Source: Euryarchaeota archaeon Ods04 | Lineage (GTDB): Archaea; Halobacteriota; Halobacteria; Halobacteriales; Halorutilaceae | NCBI GenBank assembly: GCA_028751055.1 | Contig: JAQZDD010000089.1 | Span: 1 to 5,539, forward strand | Length of the DNA: 5,539 nt | Direction of reading: 5' to 3' | Shown here: positions 1 through 4,662 of the stretch, piece by piece | How the letters are laid out: every line of letters starts with the position of its first letter | How positions within the stretch are numbered: the stretch's first letter is position 1 | Notes under the pieces: model-generated | What the model was told of the DNA's origin: nothing | Databases searched by the model: none | Seen by the model: only the letters and a program-made list of their open reading frames with translations | Translations under genes and position numbers: made by a program

Positions 1-463
1 AAAGTTGGTCGAGTACGAGGAAGCTACTTGGGCTGACCTGCCGTGGAAGTTCGAGGCGGGCACGCCAAACATCGCGCAGGGTATCGGTCTCGGTGCCGCG
101 GTCGACTACTTGGAAGACCTCGGCATGGAGAAGATACACGACCACGAGAAGAGCGTCACGCGGTACGCGCTCGAAAGGATGTGGGAGGACGAAGAGGTCG
201 AAGTCTACGGACCGCCGCCCGAACACGAAGCACGCGGGGGCGTCATCTCGTTCAACGTAGCCGACGCACATCCGCACGACTCGTCGCAGTTGCTGAGCGA
301 CGCCGGTATCGCTACGCGCTCTGGACACCACTGCGCCCAGCCCCTGATGCGTGAGATGGGACTTCCAGCGACGACGCGCGCCTCGTTCTACCTCTACAAC
401 ACGTATGACGAGGTCGACGCGCTCATGGAGGGCATCGAAACCGTGAAGGAGGTGTTCGCGTGA
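1..463 (+). CDS. sufS: SufS cysteine desulfurase, C-terminal part (5' end outside window)
   Basis: This is the last ~153 codons of a group II cysteine desulfurase, a PLP enzyme of about 410-420 residues that converts cysteine to alanine and holds the released sulfur as a persulfide for Fe-S assembly. The frame enters at the AAG at 2-4, so the TTG at 5 is an internal Leu codon and not a start. Visible family signatures are FEAGTPNIAQ near the beginning (PLP/substrate region), RSGHHCAQPLM with the catalytic Cys encoded at 332-334, and ASFYLYNT near the end, where group II enzymes carry a conserved Arg just upstream. The PLP lysine lies upstream and is not visible. The gene ends at TGA 461-463. 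Its last codons overlap a strong Shine-Dalgarno sequence (448-454). Adjacent sufU and sufC support the SUF assignment over a dedicated IscS/NifS role. Identification is firm. Confidence 0.95.
   Translation, partial: KLVEYEEATWADLPWKFEAGTPNIAQGIGLGAAVDYLEDLGMEKIHDHEKSVTRYALERMWEDEEVEVYGPPPEHEARGGVISFNVADAHPHDSSQLLSDAGIATRSGHHCAQPLMREMGLPATTRASFYLYNTYDEVDALMEGIETVKEVFA
445..463 (+). repeat. Direct repeat copy 1, at the sufS 3' end (with Shine-Dalgarno)
   Basis: GAAGGAGGTGTTCGC at 445-459 recurs exactly at 535-549, 90 bases away. Allowing one extra C in the second copy, identity extends through GTGA (460-463 versus 551-554). In this copy GTGA holds the sufS stop codon. Both copies read K-E-V-F-A in the frame of the gene they belong to. 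The repeat contains GGAGGTG (448-454), a strong match to the archaeal anti-Shine-Dalgarno. Confidence 0.85.
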
Positions 464-561
464 TGGGAAGTATGAAGAAGGAGTTACTGAGCCGTGCGAA
501 GCGCGGCTCCTCCGTGTCGACTCCGGACGGAGTCGAAGGAGGTGTTCGCCGTGAGCCGTGA
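463..561 (+). CDS. Possible small ORF (32 aa) between sufS and sufU
   Basis: An ATG at 463-465 overlaps the sufS stop by one base (TGATG) and sits 8 bases after GGAGGTG (448-454). A GTG at 460 in the same frame is an alternative start. The frame stays open for 32 codons, begins MGSMKKELLSRAKRG and ends at TGA 559-561, 11 bases inside sufU. The product would be small and basic, unlike its acidic neighbours, with no recognisable domain. The reading frame and ribosome-binding site are visible. Whether it is translated is unknown. It may be a by-product of the duplicated junction, or a coupling or leader peptide that carries ribosomes across the two hairpins to sufU. Conservation in relatives would decide. 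Confidence 0.3.
   Translation: MGSMKKELLSRAKRGSSVSTPDGVEGGVRREP
489..509 (+). promoter_or_regulatory. RNA/DNA hairpin I in the sufS-sufU spacer
   Basis: GAGCCG (489-494) is the exact complement of CGGCTC (504-509). The pairing continues inward as T495-G503, G496-C502 and C497-G501 around a GAA loop. The core GCGAAGC (496-502) is the sequence known to form an exceptionally stable mini-hairpin. No T-run follows, so a simple terminator is unlikely. Confidence 0.6.
509..542 (+). promoter_or_regulatory. Hairpin II sequestering the sufU Shine-Dalgarno
   Basis: TCGACTCC (517-524) pairs perfectly with GGAGTCGA (529-536) around the loop GGAC. Below it, CCTCC (509-513) can pair with GGAGG (538-542), which is the core of the sufU ribosome-binding site, leaving GTG on one side and a single A on the other as an internal loop. 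In RNA this would hide the site until the stem is melted, for example by ribosomes coming from upstream. Hairpin I shares base 509, so the two could form together with minor fraying. The structure is read from the sequence; a regulatory role is inference. Confidence 0.5.
535..554 (+). repeat. Direct repeat copy 2, containing the sufU Shine-Dalgarno and start
   Basis: This is the second copy of the 15-base repeat (535-549), followed after one extra C by GTGA at 551-554. Here the GTG is the sufU start codon. GGAGGTG (538-544) lies 6 bases before it, which decides the start. Confidence 0.85.
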
Positions 562-934
562 CATGTACCGCGAACGTATACTCGACCACTACCGTAACCC
601 GCAGAACTACGGAACCATCGAAGACGCCGACGTGCACTACTCCGACGTGAATCCGTCGTGTGGCGACGAGATAGACATGTACGCCGTCGTCGACGAGAAC
701 GACGAAGTCGTGGACGTGAAGTTCGACGGACAGGGGTGCGCGATAAGCCAGGCTAGCGCGTCGCTCCTGACCGAGAAGGTAAAGGGAATGACGCTCGACG
801 AGGTGCGCGCCCTCGAAACCGACGACATCAAGGAGATGCTCGGTATCGAACTCTCGCCTGTCCGTGTCAAGTGCGCCGTCTTAGGGCTGAAGGTTCTCGA
901 GGGCGGTATCGTGGAGTACGAGAAAGAGAAATGA
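551..934 (+). CDS. sufU: SufU/IscU-type Fe-S cluster scaffold or sulfur-transfer protein
   Basis: A 127-residue protein of the NifU N-terminal/IscU/SufU fold, which accepts sulfur from SufS and helps build or pass on Fe-S clusters in the cytoplasm. The three ligand cysteines are Cys37 (NPSCGD, with the conserved Asp39), Cys63 (GQGCAISQAS) and Cys108 (VRVKCAVLG). The N-terminal segment MYRERILDHYRNPQNYG is typical. The spacing from the second to the third Cys is close to IscU and lacks the roughly 20-residue insertion of Bacillus SufU; the GCAISxAS motif and the sufS neighbour still favour the SufU label used in haloarchaea. The start is the GTG at 551, with GGAGGTG six bases upstream. The in-frame GTG at 494 would add 19 unconserved residues and lacks a ribosome-binding site, and the ATG at 563 is too far from the site. 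Translation may depend on opening of hairpin II. Confidence 0.93.
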   Translation: MSRDMYRERILDHYRNPQNYGTIEDADVHYSDVNPSCGDEIDMYAVVDENDEVVDVKFDGQGCAISQASASLLTEKVKGMTLDEVRALETDDIKEMLGIELSPVRVKCAVLGLKVLEGGIVEYEKEK

Positions 935-963
935 CTTAACGAACAACCGAATAATATACACAA
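935..963 (+). promoter_or_regulatory. Possible leaderless promoter of sufC
   Basis: The 29 bases between sufU and sufC contain no Shine-Dalgarno sequence. CTTAAC (935-940) is centred about 26 bases before the sufC ATG, where a haloarchaeal TATA element would sit for a leaderless transcript, and an A/T-rich stretch AATAATATA (950-958) occupies the position of a proximal promoter element. The match to TTTAWA is weak. sufC may instead be translated from the sufSU transcript. Confidence 0.3.
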
Positions 964-1722
964 ATGTCAGACAACACACTCGAAATCAAGAACTTACACG
1001 TGGAGGTAGAGGACGAGAAGATACTCAACGGTGTCGACCTTGAGATATCCAAGGGCGAGATAGTCGCGCTCATGGGTCCGAACGGAAGCGGAAAGTCGAC
1101 GCTAGCGAAGGTGCTCATGGGTCATCCCGCCTACGAGGTGACGGAGGGGGAGGCGTACTTCAAGGGTGAGAACATATTCGAACTCGAACCCGATGAGCGC
1201 GCACACCTTGGTCTCTTCTTGGCGTTCCAGTACCCCAAGGAGATAACGGGCGTGTCCGTCTCCAACTTCCTTCGCACGGCTCTCAACTCACGCCGTGACG
1301 ACGACGACGAGATAGACCCCGTCGAGTTTCAGGAGACGCTCCACGAGCAGATGGAACTCCTCGACATCGACAAGGAGTTCGCAAACCGGTACGTCAACGA
1401 GGGCTTCTCGGGCGGCGAGAAGAAACGTATGGAGGTGCTCCAGATGGCTGTGCTCGCGCCCGAAATCGCGCTCATCGATGAGGTCGACTCTGGTCTCGAC
1501 ATAGACGCGCTCAAGATAGTGGCGCGCGGCATCAACGAACTCACGGGCGACGACATGGGCACGCTTCTCATAACGCACTACCAGCGCATTCTGGACTACG
1601 TCGAGCCGGACACGGTCTGTGTGATGCTCGACGGAAAGGTGGCGAAGAAGGGGGGTCCCGAACTCGCCGAACGTCTGGAGGACGAGGGCTACGACTGGGT
1701 ACGCGAAGAGGCGGCAGCTTAG
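964..1722 (+). CDS. sufC: SufC, Fe-S cluster assembly ABC ATPase
   Basis: A 252-residue soluble ABC ATPase, the normal length for SufC, which binds SufB and SufD and uses ATP to drive cluster assembly on the SufBCD scaffold. Motifs in order: Walker A GPNGSGKST at 38-46, Q-loop LAFQYP with Gln89, SufC-type signature FSGGEKKRMEVLQM at 148-161, Walker B IALIDEVDSGLDID around 168-181 with Asp172 and Glu173, and the switch His205 in LLITHYQRIL. The GEKKRMEVLQ and DEVDSGLDID sequences separate SufC from transport ATPases. There are no membrane segments. It follows sufU by 29 bases and precedes gshA by 9. sufB and sufD, usually next to sufC, are not in the window; they may lie upstream of sufS or elsewhere. 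Confidence 0.96.
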   Translation: MSDNTLEIKNLHVEVEDEKILNGVDLEISKGEIVALMGPNGSGKSTLAKVLMGHPAYEVTEGEAYFKGENIFELEPDERAHLGLFLAFQYPKEITGVSVSNFLRTALNSRRDDDDEIDPVEFQETLHEQMELLDIDKEFANRYVNEGFSGGEKKRMEVLQMAVLAPEIALIDEVDSGLDIDALKIVARGINELTGDDMGTLLITHYQRILDYVEPDTVCVMLDGKVAKKGGPELAERLEDEGYDWVREEAAA

Positions 1723-1731
1723 GGAAAGACC

Positions 1732-2823
1732 GTGCCGGGGCGAACTGCTTTCGACGAGACGGGAACTCTGGGCGTCGAGGAGGAGTACTTCGTAGTCGAC
1801 GCCGAGACGCTCGAACCCGTCCCCGCCTCGGACACGCTGATAGACGACCACGACGTAGAGCTTCCCGAAGAGCTACAGGGACACGTAGGCACAGAACTCT
1901 TCAAGTTCGTCTTCGAGACGACGACCGAGAAGACCGAGACTCTTGAAGACGCACGCGAAGAGATGGAGCGCAAACGTGCCGCGCTCGTAGAACACGCACG
2001 CGACCACGGATACGAGGTTCTCGTCGCCGGTCTGCATCCCTCGGCGCGGTGGGACGAACACGAGCACGCCGAAGGACCTCGTTACAGGAAACAGTTGAAT
2101 CGGATACAGTACCCGCAGCACCGGAACATCACGGCAGGTCTGCACGTGCATGTGGGCGTCGACGACGCCGACAAAGCGGTATACATCGCAGACGAACTCC
2201 GACGTTATCTGCCGCTCATCCTCGCCCTCAGCGTCAACTCGCCGTTCTGGTACGGACGCGACACGGGCTTGGCGAGCGCGCGTGCCGTCGTATTCGAGAA
2301 CCTGCCCAACACGGGGATACCGTCGCGTTTCGGCGACTGGGAGACGTTCCGCGGATTCGAAAAGAAGATGGTCGAGACGGGAAGCGTCGCGGACCGCGGC
2401 GAGATATGGTGGGACGTGCGTCCGCACACCGACTACGGTACCGTGGAGGTGCGTTCCCCGGACTCGCAGACGAGCACCGACCGCGCGTTCGCCTTCGTCG
2501 CACTCTGCCGCGCGCTCGTCCTTGAACTCGGTTCGCAGTACGAGAGAGGTGTCGAGCCGACGAACCCGAGACGTGAACTCCTAAACGAGAACAAGTGGCG
2601 TGCACTCCGGTACGGACACGAAGCCTCGTTCATGCTCCACGGAGAGGACAGAGAGACGGCTACGCTTGAAGAACTCTTCTACGATGTTCTCGAATCCGTC
2701 GAGACGCCGTACAAGGACGAGGTGCGTGCGCTCGCGGATGTTTCCGGCGCGGAGAGACAGCGTGACGCTCACGAAAACGGCGGCATGGAAGCGGTTCTGG
2801 ATTCGGTATCGATAGATATCTGA
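1732..2823 (+). CDS. gshA: Glutamate-cysteine ligase GshA (gamma-glutamylcysteine synthetase)
   Basis: A 363-residue member of the GCS2/YbdK-like carboxylate-amine ligase family, matching the haloarchaeal GshA type shown in Halobacterium to make gamma-glutamylcysteine from Glu, Cys and ATP. Haloarchaea use this thiol in place of glutathione. Family blocks are complete: TLGVEEEYFVVD at 12-23 (metal/ATP-binding acidic cluster), LHPSARW at 101-107, RNITAGLHVHVGV at 131-143, NSPFWYGRDTGLASARA at 169-185, NTGIP at 193-197, RPHTDYGTVEVR at 230-241 and ENKWRALRYG at 286-295. The GTG start at 1732 is 9 bases after sufC and is preceded only by a weak purine-rich stretch (1721-1728), so translation probably depends on the upstream gene. 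No earlier in-frame start fits. A generic carboxylate-amine ligase is the alternative, but the close motif match favours GshA. Confidence 0.9.
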   Translation: MPGRTAFDETGTLGVEEEYFVVDAETLEPVPASDTLIDDHDVELPEELQGHVGTELFKFVFETTTEKTETLEDAREEMERKRAALVEHARDHGYEVLVAGLHPSARWDEHEHAEGPRYRKQLNRIQYPQHRNITAGLHVHVGVDDADKAVYIADELRRYLPLILALSVNSPFWYGRDTGLASARAVVFENLPNTGIPSRFGDWETFRGFEKKMVETGSVADRGEIWWDVRPHTDYGTVEVRSPDSQTSTDRAFAFVALCRALVLELGSQYERGVEPTNPRRELLNENKWRALRYGHEASFMLHGEDRETATLEELFYDVLESVETPYKDEVRALADVSGAERQRDAHENGGMEAVLDSVSIDI

Positions 2824-2865
2824 CTCCAACTTCGCGTACGGTACTATCCGACAGGCTTCCATAAC

Positions 2866-2901
2866 AAGAAATATAAGCTTCAGAAGGCTATTCAAAATAG
2901 A
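2866..2901 (+). promoter_or_regulatory. Leaderless-type promoter of the winged-helix/coaD operon
   Basis: ATATAA at 2871-2876 is centred about 28 bases upstream of the ATG at 2902 and is preceded by a purine-rich BRE-like AAGAA (2866-2870). No Shine-Dalgarno lies before the ATG. This is the standard arrangement for a leaderless haloarchaeal transcript starting at or just before the ATG. The rest of the spacer (2824-2865) shows no clear terminator. Confidence 0.65.
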
Positions 2902-3585
2902 ATGACGGACGACGAACGGGGACTCGGTGACGAAGCTGAAGGAAAGAAAGGCGGTAACGAAAGACGTGTCAGGATAGTGAAGAACGACAACGCTCCTAAC
3001 GGTGAGAAGGTGGACGAGGCACGTGACAAAGCAAACCGTACCGTCGACAAGCTACGTAAGGAAAGCCGAGGACGTGTCGAGGACACGGCAGAGGACGCGA
3101 AGGAGACCGTGGAGGACACGATACAGAAAGGCGTCGACTCGGTCGACAACAACCTTGTAGAACTCCTTTCGTCGTTCCTTGACACCGAGACGCGCGCGAA
3201 GGTCTACCTCTACCTGCGCAAACGCGGCGAGGCGACGAGCGAAGAGATAGCCGAGGACACAGGACTGTATCCGAGCACCGTCCGAGAATGTCTCTCCGAC
3301 CTGTACCAGGAGGGTGTCGTGGAGCGCAGAAAGAAGCAGACACAGGGTGCGGGCAACAACCCGTACGTGTATCAGGCGGTTCAGCCGAGCGAGCTTGCGC
3401 GTCGGTTCTCTGAGCGTGTCGAGGAACGCCTCAACCAGCTCTTCAACCTTGACTCGTACCTCGGTCGGAAACACAGCAGACGCGAACTCAAGTCCGACTG
3501 GTCGCCGTACAAGATAGTCATAGAGTCGGAGGACGATGAAGAGACGGGCGCGGACAGGGAAGGGGAGCACGGAACCACGAGATGA
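2902..3585 (+). CDS. Winged helix-turn-helix protein with charged helical N-terminus
   Basis: A 227-residue protein with an ArsR/TrmB-like winged helix in the middle (about 84-160). It runs from NNLVELLSSFLDTETRAKVYLYL through SEEIAEDTGLYPSTVRECLSDLYQEGVVERRK (second and recognition helices) to a wing around GAGNNPYVYQAV. The C-terminal part (162-185) is a probable amphipathic helix that may dimerise, followed by an acidic tail. Residues 1-80 are very polar, and 36-80 look like a long charged helix with VDEARDKAN-, VEDTAEDAKETVEDT-like periodicity, similar to LEA or coiled-coil sequence. I recognise it as the haloarchaeal winged-helix protein found before coaD; its target is unknown. Its TGA overlaps the coaD ATG (ATGA at 3582-3585), so the two are co-translated. 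It has its own promoter just upstream. Confidence 0.82.
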   Translation: MTDDERGLGDEAEGKKGGNERRVRIVKNDNAPNGEKVDEARDKANRTVDKLRKESRGRVEDTAEDAKETVEDTIQKGVDSVDNNLVELLSSFLDTETRAKVYLYLRKRGEATSEEIAEDTGLYPSTVRECLSDLYQEGVVERRKKQTQGAGNNPYVYQAVQPSELARRFSERVEERLNQLFNLDSYLGRKHSRRELKSDWSPYKIVIESEDDEETGADREGEHGTTR

Positions 3586-4094
3586 AGGTCGCAGTCGGCG
3601 GGACTTTCGACCCGATACACGACGGACACCGCGCGCTTCTCAGAAAGGCACTCGAACTCGGAAGCGACGGCGTAGTCGTCGGGCTTACGAGCGACGAACT
3701 CGCGCCCAAGACGCGTCCCAAGCCGCGCGAGATACGTCCTTTCGAGGAGCGACGTGGTAATCTTCTGGACGAACTCGAAGCTCTCGACGAAGAAGGCGGA
3801 TACGGACGTGACTTCCGCGTCGAGAAGCTCGAAGACCCTTACGGTGTTGCGAGCGAAGACCCCGAGTTCGACGTGCTCATCGTCTCGCCCGAGACCGAAG
3901 AAGGGGGCAAGAAGATAAACGAGATACGTGAGGAGCGTGGCTACGAGCCTCTCGAACTCGTGGTTGTGCCGCACGTCATCGCCGACGACGGCAAGCCCAT
4001 ATCGTCGACACGTGTCGTAGAGGGCAAGATAACCCCCAGCGGGAAGGTACTGCAGGAAGCTGATGTCGACATGGACGTGGACGCCGACACCTGA
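3582..4094 (+). CDS. coaD: Phosphopantetheine adenylyltransferase, archaeal type
   Basis: A 170-residue nucleotidyltransferase that transfers AMP from ATP to 4'-phosphopantetheine, giving dephospho-CoA and pyrophosphate, the penultimate step of CoA synthesis. The N-terminal GGTFDPIHDGH (6-16) holds the HxGH catalytic motif (His13, His16), and ISSTRV (140-145) is the C-terminal ATP-binding motif. The central KTRPKPREIRPFEERR segment (43-58) is characteristic of the archaeal PPAT family, and the length fits. The protein ends in an acidic D-x-D-x-D tail outside the fold. The ATG overlaps the stop of the winged-helix gene, with a distant purine-rich GGGGAG (3562-3567), so coupling is likely. T6 at 4139-4144, after the gene, could serve as an archaeal terminator. 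Confidence 0.93.
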   Translation: MKVAVGGTFDPIHDGHRALLRKALELGSDGVVVGLTSDELAPKTRPKPREIRPFEERRGNLLDELEALDEEGGYGRDFRVEKLEDPYGVASEDPEFDVLIVSPETEEGGKKINEIREERGYEPLELVVVPHVIADDGKPISSTRVVEGKITPSGKVLQEADVDMDVDADT

Positions 4095-4116
4095 GTTGAC
4101 GCGCTGACTCGAACAG

Positions 4117-4137
4117 CCTGAACCTCGGAACCTGAAC
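4117..4137 (+). repeat. Short direct repeats upstream of the lrp-like promoter
   Basis: CCTGAAC occurs at 4117-4123 and again at 4131-4137, 14 bases apart, immediately upstream of the TATA-like element. GAAC also recurs at 4111, 4120, 4128 and 4134. The position suits an operator or activator site, perhaps for autoregulation, but the repeats are short. Confidence 0.35.
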
Positions 4138-4167
4138 GTTTTTTAGCTTCGTCTCCGACCTTCGTAC
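4138..4167 (+). promoter_or_regulatory. Leaderless-type promoter of the Lrp-like/aminotransferase operon
   Basis: TTTTTTA at 4139-4145 is centred about 26 bases before the ATG at 4168, and no Shine-Dalgarno lies in between, as expected for a leaderless transcript. The same T-run could end transcription of coaD, so the element may have a double role. Confidence 0.55.
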
Positions 4168-4662
4168 ATGGACGAAGAGACGAGGCGCGAGTTGGTCGAG
4201 ATACTCGTCGAGAACGCGCGGCACTCGACCGACGACATAGCCCGGATGCTCGAAACAGAACCCGAGGAGGTAGAGGAGGAGATACAGGCACTCGAAGACG
4301 AGGGCGTTCTGCGCGGCTACACAGCTATCGTCGACTGGTCACGTATCGACGACGACCGCGCCGAGGCGTACGTAGAGGTCAACGTCGCTCTCGACCGTGA
4401 GACGAGCTACAACGATATCGCCGACCGTATCGCACGTTTCCCCGAGGTCACGTCGCTCCATCTCGTGAGCGGAAACTACGACTTCGGTCTCATCGTGGAG
4501 TGCGACTCGATGAACGAGGTCTCGAACTTCGTGAGCGAGAAGGTTGCGCCCGTGCCCGAGATTACGCAGACAGTGACGCACTTCGTCATGGACGCGTACA
4601 AGGAGCGCGGCTTCAGCATGGAGGACGGCGACGACGACGAACGTCTCTCCGTATCGCCATGA
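4168..4662 (+). CDS. Lrp/AsnC-family regulator-like protein
   Basis: A 164-residue protein with an N-terminal helix-turn-helix (about 5-50), a linker strand GYTAIVDW, and a C-terminal RAM/AsnC ligand-binding domain (about 66-142). The RAM domain includes FPEVTSLHLVSGNYDFGLIV (the GNYDF turn at 102-106 is the usual effector-site and dimer region) and ITQTVTHFVM as the last strand. Family members form dimers and octamers and sense amino acids. The helix expected to recognise DNA is strongly acidic (TEPEEVEEEIQALEDEG, 30-46), unlike the Ser/Arg-rich helix of typical Lrp, so DNA binding may be weak or depend on partners. It overlaps the aminotransferase by ATGA (4659-4662), the usual haloarchaeal pairing, suggesting a regulator or ligand-sensing partner for that enzyme. 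It ends in an acidic tail. The promoter at 4139 is its own. Confidence 0.88.
   Translation: MDEETRRELVEILVENARHSTDDIARMLETEPEEVEEEIQALEDEGVLRGYTAIVDWSRIDDDRAEAYVEVNVALDRETSYNDIADRIARFPEVTSLHLVSGNYDFGLIVECDSMNEVSNFVSEKVAPVPEITQTVTHFVMDAYKERGFSMEDGDDDERLSVSP

Noticed and set aside
489..509. Hairpin I as an intrinsic terminator
   Set aside because: No T-run follows the stem, and a terminator between sufS and sufU would separate partner genes; structure-based translational control fits better.
494..550. Longer sufU starting at GTG 494
   Set aside because: It would start inside hairpin I without a ribosome-binding site and add 19 residues that do not resemble the family; the GTG at 551 has a well-spaced GGAGGTG.
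753..1105. CTAG rarity (two sites, 753-756 and 1102-1105)
   Set aside because: CTAG is scarce in many prokaryotes including haloarchaea, and it is present here, so it is not comparable with the total absence of GATC and GGCC.
1288..1851. Long minus-strand open frames opposite sufC and gshA (also 1873-2427, 3381-3974, 4890-5486)
   Set aside because: They lie antisense to genes with complete family motifs, show no domain of their own, and are the usual mirror frames of GC-rich haloarchaeal DNA.
2049..2584. Alternative plus-strand frames inside gshA (2049-2525, 2150-2584)
   Set aside because: They encode Arg-rich, low-complexity proteins typical of shifted frames, while the gshA frame carries intact catalytic blocks.
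2824..2860. Terminator after gshA
   Set aside because: Only short self-complementary pieces around GTACGGTAC are present, with no T-run, so a call is not supported.
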